Part shown: in pieces, positions 16,929-25,022 of the stretch
Position numbering within the stretch: the first letter of the stretch is position 1
Layout: each line of letters opens with the position of its first letter
DNA from: Hypericibacter sp963696655
Lineage (GTDB): Bacteria; Pseudomonadota; Alphaproteobacteria; Dongiales; Dongiaceae
DNA length: 64,000 nucleotides
Reading direction: 5' to 3'
NCBI GenBank assembly: GCA_963696655.1
Contig: CAVOLB010000051.1
Span: forward strand, 14,031-78,030
The notes under the pieces: generated by a model
The model's database searches: none
The model's input: only the letters and a program-made list of their open reading frames with translations
Told to the model about the DNA's origin: nothing
Translations under genes and position numbers: made by a program

Positions 16929-19003
16929 TCGTCGGCACCGCGGGCCATATCGATCACGGCAAGACCGCGCTGGTGCGGGCGCTCACCGGCGTGGACACCG
17001 ACCGGCTCAAGGAGGAGAAGGCGCGCGGCATCTCGATCGATCTGGGGTTTGCCTATCTGGCGGCACCCGACGGCTCGGTGCTGGGCTTCATCGATGTGCC
17101 GGGCCATGAGCGCTTCGTGCACACCATGCTGGCGGGTGCCAGCGGGATCGATTTCGTCCTGCTCGTCGTCGCTGCCGATGACGGTGTCATGCCGCAGACG
17201 CTGGAACATCTGGCCATCGTCGAGCTGCTCGGCATCACGCGCGGGCTGGTCGCCCTGACCAAGGCCGATCTCGCCTCACCTGGCCGGCAGGCCGAGGTCG
17301 CGGCCGATATCGCGCGTACCCTGTCGCCGACGCCTCTCGCCGGCGCTTCGGTGCTTCCGGTCTCGACCGTGACGGGAGAAGGCATCGAAGCGTTGCGCCA
17401 GCGACTGTTCGAGGCCTCGCAGTCGCTCGGGCGGCGAGCCGCCCACGGGCGTTTCCGGCTCGCGGTCGACCGTTCCTTCACGCTGGCCGGCACCGGCACG
17501 GTCGTGACCGGCACCGTGCTGTCGGGCCAGGTGACGGTCGGCGACCGGCTCATGATCAGTCCGCCAGGGCTCGCCGCGCGGGTGCGCTCGATCCATGCGC
17601 AGAACCGCCCCGTCGAATCCGGGCAGGCCGGCGAGCGCTGCGCCCTCAATCTCGCCGGGGAGGGAATCAGCAAGGAGGCGATCCGGCGCGGCGATCTGGT
17701 CCTCGACCCCGCGCTCCATGCGCCGACCGATCGCATCGACGCGACCCTGCGGCTGCTGCCGGACGAGACCAAGGCGGTCGGGCAATGGAAGCCGGTTCGG
17801 CTGCATCACGCCGCGGCCGAGGTCGGCGCGCATCTTGTGCTGCTCGAGGACGAGGCGCTGTTGCCGGGTTCCGAGAAACGGGTGCAGCTCGTGCTCGAGA
17901 AGCCGATCGCTGCTGCTTCCGGCGACCGCTTCGTGCTCCGCGACAGCGCGGCCCAGCGAACGATCGGCGGCGGCCGGTTCCTCGATCTGCGGGCGCCTGC
18001 TCGCAAGCGCCGCACGCCCGCCCGCCTGGCCCAGCTCGACGCCCTCGCGCTCGCGGATCCCGGGGAGGCGTTGGCGGCGCTGCTCGACCGCGAGCCCCGC
18101 CATGTCGATCTCTCGGCTTTCGGCCGGGACCATGCCCTGGATGATGATGAGTTGGCCCGGATCGTCGCCGATCTGGGCGTCGTCAGGGTCGCGACCAAGG
18201 ACGGCGTGATCGGGCTTGGGGCGACGACGTGGTTGCGATTGAAAGACAGGCTCCACGCCACCCTCGACGCCTTTCACAAAGCCAATTCCGATCTTCCCGG
18301 CATCGGCCTCGAGCGGTTGCGGCTTCAGCTCGAGCCGCGCCTGCCGGCGCCGGCCTTCGCGTCGGCGCTGCAGGGCATGGCGCGCGCGGGCGAGGTGGCG
18401 CTCGATGGCGCCTGGGTCCGGCTTCCCGGCCACAAGGTGCAGCTCACGCCCCATGAGGAACGGCTCTGGGAGAACGTGGCGCCGCTCCTCGCGGGGCCCG
18501 AGCGGTTCCGCCCGCCGCGGGTGCGCGACATCGCGGTGCTGTTCAACGTTCCCGAGGAGGATATCCGCCGGCTGGCCAAGCTCATGGCACGCATGGGCAA
18601 GGTCTCGGAGGTCGCGCATGATCATTTCTTCCTGCGCAACACGGTCGCGGAGATGGTGCAGATCGCCGTCGACCTGGCCTCCGCCTCGGAGAAGGGCGAG
18701 TTCACGGCGGCGCAATTCCGCGATCGGGTCAATAACGGCCGCAAGGTGGCCATCCAGATCCTCGAATTCTTCGATCGCCACGGCGTGACGCTGCGCCGGG
18801 GCGATCTCCGCCGCATGAACAGGCATCAGCTCGATCTGTTCCGGCCGGCCCCGGAGGGGCAGGCCCCGACCACGACATCCAATCAAGGAAGAGAAGCGTC
18901 CCCGGTGGGGCGTCCGGACTTCAAATCCGGGTGGGGCCGCGAGCCGGTCCTCGGTGGGTTCGACTCCCATTCTCTTCCGCCATCTTCCCGGAACCCCGGA
19001 TGA
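16925..19003 (+). CDS. selB: selenocysteine-specific elongation factor
   Basis: 692 residues from a GTG start that overlaps the previous stop (GTGA). The EF-Tu-like part has GTAGHIDHGKT at 3-13 (P-loop), DVPGHE (switch II) and TKAD. Domains II/III and four C-terminal winged helices follow; the last recognises the SECIS hairpin and ends near ILEFFDRHGVTLRRGDLRRMN...LDLF. After this the frame has no stop before the tRNA-Sec gene: codons 655-686 coincide with selC, and the stop (19001-19003) overlaps the ATG of the next gene. The last 38 residues therefore look non-homologous and are encoded by tRNA sequence. GTP-dependent delivery of Sec-tRNA at the fdnG UGA is the family function. Confidence 0.95.
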   Translation: MIVGTAGHIDHGKTALVRALTGVDTDRLKEEKARGISIDLGFAYLAAPDGSVLGFIDVPGHERFVHTMLAGASGIDFVLLVVAADDGVMPQTLEHLAIVELLGITRGLVALTKADLASPGRQAEVAADIARTLSPTPLAGASVLPVSTVTGEGIEALRQRLFEASQSLGRRAAHGRFRLAVDRSFTLAGTGTVVTGTVLSGQVTVGDRLMISPPGLAARVRSIHAQNRPVESGQAGERCALNLAGEGISKEAIRRGDLVLDPALHAPTDRIDATLRLLPDETKAVGQWKPVRLHHAAAEVGAHLVLLEDEALLPGSEKRVQLVLEKPIAAASGDRFVLRDSAAQRTIGGGRFLDLRAPARKRRTPARLAQLDALALADPGEALAALLDREPRHVDLSAFGRDHALDDDELARIVADLGVVRVATKDGVIGLGATTWLRLKDRLHATLDAFHKANSDLPGIGLERLRLQLEPRLPAPAFASALQGMARAGEVALDGAWVRLPGHKVQLTPHEERLWENVAPLLAGPERFRPPRVRDIAVLFNVPEEDIRRLAKLMARMGKVSEVAHDHFFLRNTVAEMVQIAVDLASASEKGEFTAAQFRDRVNNGRKVAIQILEFFDRHGVTLRRGDLRRMNRHQLDLFRPAPEGQAPTTTSNQGREASPVGRPDFKSGWGREPVLGGFDSHSLPPSSRNPG
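18887..18982 (+). tRNA. selC: selenocysteine tRNA, anticodon TCA
   Basis: About 96 bases including an encoded CCA (18980-18982). The acceptor stem is 8 bp, GGAAGAGA with TCTCTTCC, the hallmark of bacterial tRNA-Sec. The anticodon arm is CCGGA-CTTCAAA-TCCGG with anticodon TCA, reading UGA. A long variable arm (GGGCCGCGAGCCGGTCC region) and the TTCGACT T-loop with GTGGG/CCCAT follow. It lies inside the 3' end of the selB reading frame on the same strand. No separate promoter is evident, so it probably arises by processing of the operon transcript. Confidence 0.95.
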
Positions 19004-19458
19004 CGCCCGCAACCGCGACCTTCCTCGATGCGCTCCATGCCGCCGCCGGCCAGGCGGAGACGGCCGAGGGGCAGTATCGGCGCGAGGCGGCGCAGCGCAT
19101 CTCGGCGTTGGAGCGGGAGCGGGTCTTCGCCTACCGCCGGCTCAATCTGATGCGCGCCGTGGCCGACACGGTCGCGGGCTCGGAGAGCGAGGAGGTCGCG
19201 GTCGCGAGCGCGCAGGCGATTCTGCGCAGCAAGCTCGGCTGGAGCTCCGACAGCGAGGCGCGGACGGAGCTGCTGTCGCGCTTCGCACCCGTCGGTCTGG
19301 CGGTGTTCAGCGGCCTCGCCGCATCGGACGAGGCACCGAGCGCGCCGGTGGAGGAGACCCTCGCGGCGTTCGAGGCCTGGTACGAGGGCGATCGCCGGAC
19401 GCCGTTCTGGATCCTGTTCGAGCAATATGTTCCGGAGACGCCCCGTGTCGACTTCTGA
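19000..19458 (+). CDS. hypothetical protein downstream of selB-selC
   Basis: 152 residues, mostly helical. The ATG at 19000 overlaps the selB stop in ATGA and is preferred to an upstream ATG inside selC. It shows AERERVFAYRRLNLMRAVADTV-type long amphipathic helices, then acidic segments (SDEAPSAPVEETLAAFEAWY) and a C-terminal FWILFEQYVP. There is no signal peptide, membrane segment or catalytic motif. It overlaps the next gene by 14 bases. The tight coupling suggests a function tied to selenoprotein or formate dehydrogenase production, but none is known to me. Confidence 0.75.
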   Translation: MTPATATFLDALHAAAGQAETAEGQYRREAAQRISALERERVFAYRRLNLMRAVADTVAGSESEEVAVASAQAILRSKLGWSSDSEARTELLSRFAPVGLAVFSGLAASDEAPSAPVEETLAAFEAWYEGDRRTPFWILFEQYVPETPRVDF

Positions 19459-19837
19459 GCGGATTCGCTCCGCGAACGACTTCGAGCCATGGCTCGGCCG
19501 GACCTTCGCCGAGAACGGCGCCTTCACCGTTCTGGCGGTCCTGGTCGAGATCGGCGAGACGCAGGTGACGCCCTCCTGCTCGACCTTCTTCAACGTCATC
19601 GGCGACGAGGCCCAATGGAGCGAGATCGTCGCCATGTTCGCGGGCGCCGGCCGCGACTGGGACGGGGCCGCCTTCTTCCCGGTGACGGCGGCGGCAGGCG
19701 GTCCGCTGGACAATGCCACGGCGCGGTTCCGTCTGCGCGAGCTCGAGGCCCGGCTTGCCCAGGACCGCCTGGTCCTGAACGAGGGACAGTTCTTCGACAA
19801 ATGGGGCCGGCGGCTGAAGATCGAGGCGCTGACCTGA
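19445..19837 (+). CDS. hypothetical protein, last gene of the sel-fdn operon
   Basis: 130 residues from a GTG that overlaps the previous gene by 14 bases. It looks like a small alpha/beta domain: WLGRTFAENGAFTVLAVLVEIGE, then SCSTFFNVIGDEAQWSEIVAMFAGAGRDWDGAAFFPV, then a helix with RLRELEARLAQDRLVLNEG. There are no recognisable catalytic residues or export signal. It is translationally coupled to the preceding unknown gene, so the two products may act as a pair. Confidence 0.75.
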   Translation: MSTSERIRSANDFEPWLGRTFAENGAFTVLAVLVEIGETQVTPSCSTFFNVIGDEAQWSEIVAMFAGAGRDWDGAAFFPVTAAAGGPLDNATARFRLRELEARLAQDRLVLNEGQFFDKWGRRLKIEALT

Positions 19838-19931
19838 TCGAGGTGTCCCGGCCAAGGCAGCGGGAATCTCGATTTGATCCCCTCGGTTTGTCAGTCGCCG
19901 GCTCGTCGGCGCGCCGGCGTTCGGGCGGCAA

Positions 19932-21179
19932 CTAAGTTCCGCGAGGACCGGGATCGGATCGTTTGGCCATGGCGGCCAGGGCGCTCACCATGACGAGCGT
20001 GAGAAGTGCCGCGGCCAGGATCGCGAAGAGCGCGCCGTCGGTGCCGAATCGATGGATCAGAAGGGCACCCACGGACGGGGCGGCGGCCTGCAGCAGCAGG
20101 CTCGGCAAGGCGAGCTTCCCCATCAGGACGGCGTAACCCTCGGCGCCGAAGAGCGCCAGCGGCACGGTCCCGCGCGCGATCGATTCCAGCCCGATGCCGC
20201 CGCCATAGGCCATCAGCGCCAGCGCGGTCAGCGGCAGCCCGGCCCACAGCACGCCGAGGCCCAGCACGACCAGCGCCGCCGACACCACCATGGTCCAGAT
20301 CGGGTGATGAAAGCGCGCGATCGCCATCTCGATGGCGCGCGCACCGACCTGCGCGGGGCCGACCATCGCGCCGAAGGCGACGGCCGTCGCCAGCGTCATG
20401 TCGCGCGCCTGCAGGATCGTCAGCATATGGACCGACATCGTCGCGGAGATCATGGCGGCCGTGGCGATGACGGCGCCAAGCAGGAACAGCACCATGCGAT
20501 CGCGGCTCGTCATGGCCTGTCGCGCTGTCGGCACGGTCGCGCCGGCGGCCGGCGTCGCGGCGTCCCGCCGGCGCGTCTGGCGCGGCAACAGAAAGAGATA
20601 GATCGGCAGCAGTACCAGGAGATGGATGGCGGCGTAGGTGAAGCAGGCGCCGCGCCACCCCAGTTCCGACACCAGCCAGGCCGAAAGCGGCCAGCAGGTC
20701 GTGCTGGCGAACCCGCCGAACAGGGTCAGCGTGGTGATGGTCGAGCGTGCACCCTGGCCATAGATGCGGCCGAGCGTGGCGAAGGCCGCATCATAGAGGC
20801 CGGCGCCCATGCCGAGCCCCATCAGCACCCAGGCGCCAAGATAGAAAACAGGATTGGGCGCCAGCGCCAGGCCGAGGGACCCCGCCGCCAGCAGGAGCGC
20901 GCTGACGGCGAGCACGGGTCGCCCGCCATGGCGTTCGATCGCGTGCCCCACCTTGGGCGAGACCAGCGCGGCCATGAGCAGGCCCAGCGACAGCCCGCCG
21001 ACGATCCAGCCGAGCGGCCAGCCCGTATCCTCGGCGATCGGCTTGGCCAGCACGGCCGGCAGATAATAGGACGAGCCCCAGGCGAGGATCTGCGTCACGC
21101 CGAGCGCCGGCACGACGATGCGCCGGTCCGGCAGGGCTGCCGGAATATCGGCGGCGCCGGCGGCGACGGACTCGGTCAT
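19932..21179 (-). CDS. MFS transporter at the end of the ars operon
   Basis: 415 residues and about 12 transmembrane helices. The start (MTESVAAG) overlaps the flavoprotein stop by 4 bases. VTQILAWGSSYYLPAVLAKPI in helix 1 and the loop SPKVGHAIERHGGRPVL are typical of a subgroup of MFS permeases often linked to arsenic clusters. It is not the ArsJ/GAPDH pair, because no dehydrogenase is present. Export of an arsenical produced or carried by the neighbouring flavoprotein is inferred from gene order only. Confidence 0.8.
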   Translation of the reverse strand: MTESVAAGAADIPAALPDRRIVVPALGVTQILAWGSSYYLPAVLAKPIAEDTGWPLGWIVGGLSLGLLMAALVSPKVGHAIERHGGRPVLAVSALLLAAGSLGLALAPNPVFYLGAWVLMGLGMGAGLYDAAFATLGRIYGQGARSTITTLTLFGGFASTTCWPLSAWLVSELGWRGACFTYAAIHLLVLLPIYLFLLPRQTRRRDAATPAAGATVPTARQAMTSRDRMVLFLLGAVIATAAMISATMSVHMLTILQARDMTLATAVAFGAMVGPAQVGARAIEMAIARFHHPIWTMVVSAALVVLGLGVLWAGLPLTALALMAYGGGIGLESIARGTVPLALFGAEGYAVLMGKLALPSLLLQAAAPSVGALLIHRFGTDGALFAILAAALLTLVMVSALAAMAKRSDPGPRGT

Positions 21180-22570
21180 GCGGCGACGCCGCTCCCGCAA
21201 CAGGATTTCTTCTCCGGCTTCACGGCGACCGGTGCCGGCGCGCAGCAGGCTGCCGTCGCGGCCGGAGCCGGAACGCAGCAGGCGGTGGCAACGCTGAACT
21301 CCTCATAAGGGTTGCTGTCGCAGATGCCGGTTTCCGGCAAGGTCAGCTTGACGTCGTCGGCGGCTGCCATGTCGCCGGCCAGGGCGGCGGCCACGGAGCG
21401 CACCTGTTCGTAGCCGGTCAGCAACAGGAACGTCGGCGCGCGGCCATAGCTTTTGACGCCCACGGTGTAGAAGCCGGGCTCGGGATGGCCGACCTCGCGA
21501 TGGCCATGCGGCGGCACCGAGCCGCAGGAATGGAGATTGGGATCGATCAGCGGGCCCAGCGCCTTCACGCCCTCGAGCCAGGGATCGAGCTCGAGGCGCA
21601 ATTCGCGCGTCATCGTCAGATCGGGACGCTGACCGGTGGCGACCACGATGCGGTCGAACGGCCCCAGGCTTCGGGAGCCTTGCGCTGTCTCGCCGTCGAG
21701 CCGCAGTCCCTTGCCCTCTTCGCGCAGGCGCGTCGCCGCGAAGCCAGATGTCAGCGCGATCCGGCCGTTCTCGACGGCCTCCTTGAGATGCCAGCCCAGC
21801 GCGCCGCGCGCCGGCAATTGGTCGGCATCGCCCCCGCCATAGACCTTGGCGAGACTGGTGCCGCGTACCATCCAGTCGACCCGGCTGCCCGGTGCTTCGG
21901 CGGCGAGGCGGATCAGATCGAGGAGGACATTGGCCGCCGAGTAGCCGGCGCCGATGACGAGCGTGCGCCGCCCGGCATAATGCGGTCGGTCGCGGCCGAG
22001 AACATCGGGCATGCCATAGGCGATCCGGTCGGCATGCTCCGCTTCGCCGTCCGCCGGAAGACCCGAGGCGCCGATCGGATTGGGCTGGTTCCAGGTGCCC
22101 GAGGCGTCGATCACCGCGCGCGCCAGGTCGCGGCGGCGCGTGCCGTCCGGCCGCTCGACCGTGATCTCGAAGGGCTTCGTCTCGCGCTGCCGGCTCGTCA
22201 TCTTGTCGAGGCCCTGGCGGCCGATCGCCACGACCCGCGCCGAGGTTTCGATGACAGGCGCCAGCTCGGCGGTGCCTGCCAGCGGATCGAGATAGAGATC
22301 GCAGAGCTCTTCGCCAGTGGGAAGCCCCTGGGAATCGGGCATCCGCCAGCCATGGCGCTCGAGGATCGCCTGGGCCGCAAGATCGACATTGTGCTCCCAG
22401 GGCGTGAAGATCCGGACATGGCCCCAATCGCGCAGGTTTGCGCCGACGGTGGCACCACTCTCATAAACCTTCACCGGCAGGCCGCGCTCGATCAGATGGG
22501 CGGCGGCGGCAAGCCCGATCGGACCGGCGCCGATCACGGCGATGGGAAGCGAGGCGGTGCTGTCGGTCAT
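21176..22570 (-). CDS. FAD/NAD(P)-dependent oxidoreductase of the ars operon with cysteine-pair tail
   Basis: 464 residues. GAGPIGLAAA near the N-terminus binds FAD and a second Rossmann motif, VIGAGYSAANVL, binds NAD(P), as in flavin monooxygenase-like proteins. The C-terminal 45 residues carry three vicinal cysteine pairs (ATACCVP, AACCAP, KSCCGSG), separated by Ala/Pro-rich linkers. Such pairs are excellent trivalent-arsenic ligands. Similar flavoproteins occur in many ars operons, but their reaction is not settled. It lies downstream of the second arsR and overlaps the MFS gene, forming a regulator-oxidoreductase-permease set. Confidence 0.8.
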   Translation of the reverse strand: MTDSTASLPIAVIGAGPIGLAAAAHLIERGLPVKVYESGATVGANLRDWGHVRIFTPWEHNVDLAAQAILERHGWRMPDSQGLPTGEELCDLYLDPLAGTAELAPVIETSARVVAIGRQGLDKMTSRQRETKPFEITVERPDGTRRRDLARAVIDASGTWNQPNPIGASGLPADGEAEHADRIAYGMPDVLGRDRPHYAGRRTLVIGAGYSAANVLLDLIRLAAEAPGSRVDWMVRGTSLAKVYGGGDADQLPARGALGWHLKEAVENGRIALTSGFAATRLREEGKGLRLDGETAQGSRSLGPFDRIVVATGQRPDLTMTRELRLELDPWLEGVKALGPLIDPNLHSCGSVPPHGHREVGHPEPGFYTVGVKSYGRAPTFLLLTGYEQVRSVAAALAGDMAAADDVKLTLPETGICDSNPYEEFSVATACCVPAPAATAACCAPAPVAVKPEKKSCCGSGVAA

Positions 22571-22585
22571 GTCACAGGTCCTTCG

Positions 22586-22603
22586 CTATTTCCGGAATCA
22601 TAG
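22586..22603. promoter_or_regulatory. degenerate ArsR-type operator before the flavoprotein gene
   Basis: CTATTTCCGGAATCATAG resembles the two stronger ars palindromes in its outer CTATTTC and ATAG parts. It lies 16 bases before the flavoprotein start. A weak site, supported only by this resemblance. Confidence 0.35.
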
Positions 22604-22631
22604 AACTAGAGGGCAAAAATCGATGGCTTGG

Positions 22632-22949
22632 TCAGGCCGCGGCTTCGCCGCTCGCTGCGGCGGGCGCGTCGGCGCAGCATTCGTCGGCGAGAAACCCCAG
22701 CAACTCATGCATGATTTCGTAGTTGGCCCGGCAGATGAGCGTCGTGGCCTGGCGCTCCTGCGAGACCAGTCCGGTCAGGATCAGGCGGTGGAGGTGATGC
22801 GACAGGGTCGAGGCCGCGATTCCGATCCTGTCCTGCAGCCGGCCCACCGGCATGCCGCCATGGCCGGCGCGCACCAGCGTCCGATAGACCTTGAGCCGCG
22901 TCGGGTTGCCCAGCGCCTCAAGCTGCTTTGCCGCTTTTTCGAGTTTCAT
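22632..22949 (-). CDS. arsR: ArsR/SmtB-family metalloregulator (internal ars regulator)
   Basis: 105 residues. Winged helix-turn-helix with LGNPTRLKVYRTLVRAG, RIGIAASTLSHHLHRLILTGLV as the recognition helix, and the beta-wing SQERQATTLICRAN. Cysteines in LICRAN and in the tail ADECCADAP are candidates for As(III) binding; the usual ELCVCDL motif of helix alpha3 is absent, so the sensing site is of the alternative C-terminal type. A strong palindrome (22990-23013) lies 40 bases upstream. It separates acr3 from the flavoprotein and MFS genes, so these may be controlled as a second unit. Confidence 0.9.
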   Translation of the reverse strand: MKLEKAAKQLEALGNPTRLKVYRTLVRAGHGGMPVGRLQDRIGIAASTLSHHLHRLILTGLVSQERQATTLICRANYEIMHELLGFLADECCADAPAAASGEAAA

Positions 22950-22989
22950 GGAAATAAGGATGGCGCGGGGGCGACGGCGCGTCAAGGGT

Positions 22990-23013
22990 CTATTTCGAGA
23001 AAACTCGAAATAG
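22990..23013. promoter_or_regulatory. perfect ArsR-type operator palindrome
   Basis: CTATTTCGAG (22990-22999) and CTCGAAATAG (23004-23013) form a perfect 10-bp inverted repeat with spacer AAAA. It sits between the acr3 stop and arsR. The core TATTTCGAGAAA recurs exactly in the operator before the first arsR. A TTGACG box just downstream on the minus strand is a plausible -35. There is no T-tract, so an operator is more likely than a terminator. Confidence 0.6.
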
Positions 23014-23017
23014 CCCG

Positions 23018-24076
23018 TCAGCGCTTCAGGCCCGGCGCCAGCTCCGGCTTGCGGGCGCCGCGCTCGTACCAGGGCCGGCTGGCATTGACGATGCGCACCA
23101 CCGACAGCATCACCGGCACCTCGATCAGCACGCCGACGACAGTGGCGAGCGCCGCACCGGAATGGAAGCCGAACAGGCTGATGGCGGCGGCCACGGCGAG
23201 CTCGAAGAAATTGCTGGCGCCGATGAGGGCCGAGGGGCCGGCGACGCAATGCTGCTCGCCGGCGAGCCGGTTGAGGAGATAGGCGAGGCCGGCATTGGCA
23301 TAGACCTGGATCAGGATCGGCACCGCCAGCAGCGCGATCACGATCGGCTGTGACAGGATCTCCTCGCCCTGGAAACCGAAGAGCAGCACGAGAGTCGCCA
23401 GCAGGGCGCAGAGCGAGACGGGCTGGATCCGCCGCAGCATTGCCGCCAGCGCGTCGCCGCCGCCCTGGCGCAGCAGCGCGCGGCGCAGGATCTGCGCGAC
23501 CACGACCGGAACCAGGATGTAGAGCGCCACCGACAGGACCAGCGTGTCCCAGGGCACGGTGATCGCCGAGAGGCCCAGCAGCAGTGCCACGATCGGCGCG
23601 AAGGCCACGATCATGATGCTGTCGTTGAGCGCCACCTGGGTCAGGGTGAAATGCGGCTCGCCCTTGGTCAGGTTCGACCAGACGAAGACCATGGCGGTGC
23701 AGGGTGCCGCCGCCAGGATGATCAGGCCCGCGATATAGGAGTCGATCTGGCCGGCCGGCAGATAGGGTCGGAAAAGATAACCGATGAAGAGCCAGGCCAG
23801 CGCCGCCATGGTGAAGGGCTTGACCGCCCAGTTGATGAAGAGCGTCACGCCGATCCCGCGCCAATGGGCGGTGACGCCCGCGAGCGCCTTGAAGTCGATG
23901 CGCATCAGCATCGGCACGATCATCAGCCAGATCAGGATCGCGACCGGCAGATTGACCTTGGCGATCTCGAGCCCGCCGATGGCCTGGAAGACGCCCGGCA
24001 GGAGATGGCCGAGGGCGACGCCGACCGCGATGCAGAGCGCGACCCAGAGGGTGAGATAGCGTTCGAAGACGGACAT
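23018..24076 (-). CDS. acr3: Acr3-family arsenite efflux transporter
   Basis: 352 residues and ten hydrophobic segments, the normal Acr3 length. It exports As(III) across the inner membrane using the proton gradient. The start MSVFERYLTLWVALCIAVGVALG and the helix-4 motif AAPCTAMVFVWSNLTKG are diagnostic; the cysteine there is essential in characterised Acr3 proteins. The helix-9 region with GPSALIGASNFFELAVAAAI matches. It lies 55 bases downstream of arsC in the same operon. Confidence 0.96.
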   Translation of the reverse strand: MSVFERYLTLWVALCIAVGVALGHLLPGVFQAIGGLEIAKVNLPVAILIWLMIVPMLMRIDFKALAGVTAHWRGIGVTLFINWAVKPFTMAALAWLFIGYLFRPYLPAGQIDSYIAGLIILAAAPCTAMVFVWSNLTKGEPHFTLTQVALNDSIMIVAFAPIVALLLGLSAITVPWDTLVLSVALYILVPVVVAQILRRALLRQGGGDALAAMLRRIQPVSLCALLATLVLLFGFQGEEILSQPIVIALLAVPILIQVYANAGLAYLLNRLAGEQHCVAGPSALIGASNFFELAVAAAISLFGFHSGAALATVVGVLIEVPVMLSVVRIVNASRPWYERGARKPELAPGLKR

Positions 24077-24131
24077 GGATGGGTTTTCTCTGGGTCGAGC
24101 CGAAGGCGCGAGGAGTGGAGCCGCGGATCCG

Positions 24132-24641
24132 CTACGCGGATTCGGGCAAGGAACGGCCGATCTCGTCGAGCCGCTTCTGCAGGCTGAGCTTGTCGAGCGA
24201 CTTCAGCGGCAGATGGGCGAAGATGCTGATCCGGTTGTTCAGCATACGATAGGTGTCGGCGAAGGCCAGCCGGCGCTCGACCTCGGTGCCCTCGACCGCC
24301 ACGGGATCGGGAACGCCCCAATGGGCGGTCATCGGCTGCCCGGGCCATATCGGGCAGACCTCGTTGGCTGCGTTGTCGCAGACCGTGAAGACGAAATCCA
24401 GGGCGGGTGCGCCCTTCGCGGCGAACTCGTCCCAACTCTTGGAGCGCAGGTCGGCTGTCGGGTAGTTCAGTCTTTGCAGCAGGTCGATCGCATAGGGATG
24501 GACCTTGCCCTTGGGATGGCTGCCGGCGCTGAAGGCCTTGAAGCGTCCCAGGCCTTCGCGATTGAGGATGCTCTCCGCCAGGATCGAGCGCGCGGAATTG
24601 CCGGTGCAGAGGAAGAGCACGTTGAAGATCGGTTGCGTCAT
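24132..24641 (-). CDS. arsC: thioredoxin-type arsenate reductase
   Basis: 169 residues of the low-molecular-weight phosphatase fold. The P-loop LFLCTGNSARS binds arsenate with the nucleophilic cysteine at residue 12. VCDNAANEVCPIWPG has the second and third cysteines typical of phosphatase-type ArsC, and WGVPDP contains the general-acid aspartate. It reduces As(V) to As(III) for export by Acr3. The extra 30-residue C-terminal helix (LPLKSLDKLSLQKRLDEIG) is common in proteobacterial members. It is the second gene of the minus-strand ars operon. Confidence 0.95.
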   Translation of the reverse strand: MTQPIFNVLFLCTGNSARSILAESILNREGLGRFKAFSAGSHPKGKVHPYAIDLLQRLNYPTADLRSKSWDEFAAKGAPALDFVFTVCDNAANEVCPIWPGQPMTAHWGVPDPVAVEGTEVERRLAFADTYRMLNNRISIFAHLPLKSLDKLSLQKRLDEIGRSLPESA

Positions 24642-24683
24642 GTCGGGGGTCCGTGTTTGCGGAAGATTTGGAATCGATCGGGA

Positions 24684-25022
24684 TCAGGGGCAGCAGGCCG
24701 GCAGGAGCGCCTCGACCAACTGGCTGCAGATCTCGGGTTTGCCGCGGCAGCAATCCTTGATCAGGAACTGCAACAGATCTCGGACGCCTTCCTGATCGGC
24801 GGAGAAATAAATCGTTCTGCCCTCGCGGGTTGAGGTGACGAGGCCCGCGCGCACCAGAATGGCCAGATGCGAGGACATCGTGCTTGGAGGCACGTCGAGC
24901 TTGGCGGCCAGATCCCCGGCCGGAACCCCGTCCGGAAGACATTGCATCAGGTGCCTGAACACCATCAGGCGCGTGTCTTGAGCCAGAGCCGATAGCGCCG
25001 CCACGGCGTCGTTCGATTTCAT
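24684..25022 (-). CDS. arsR: ArsR-family arsenic repressor (first gene of ars operon)
   Basis: 112 residues. Winged helix protein with LAQDTRLMVFRHLMQC, recognition helix VPPSTMSSHLAILVRAGLV and wing TSTREGRTIYFSAD. The C-terminus has CC...C...ACCP, a cysteine-rich candidate As(III) site (KDCCRGKPEIC and LLPACC). The start codon itself lies inside a palindromic operator, and the nearest -10 box leaves almost no leader, so the mRNA may be leaderless. It represses arsC-acr3 and possibly the divergent aioXSR genes. Confidence 0.92.
   Translation of the reverse strand: MKSNDAVAALSALAQDTRLMVFRHLMQCLPDGVPAGDLAAKLDVPPSTMSSHLAILVRAGLVTSTREGRTIYFSADQEGVRDLLQFLIKDCCRGKPEICSQLVEALLPACCP

Noticed and set aside
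22990..23013. Rho-independent terminator after acr3
   Set aside because: The hairpin is strong but lacks a following T-tract, and its core is shared with the operator of the other arsR, so an operator is the better reading.
22950..23864. Fusion of a large N-terminal region to the second ArsR
   Set aside because: The upstream part of that frame is antiframe sequence of acr3. ArsR homology starts at MKLEKAAK (22949).
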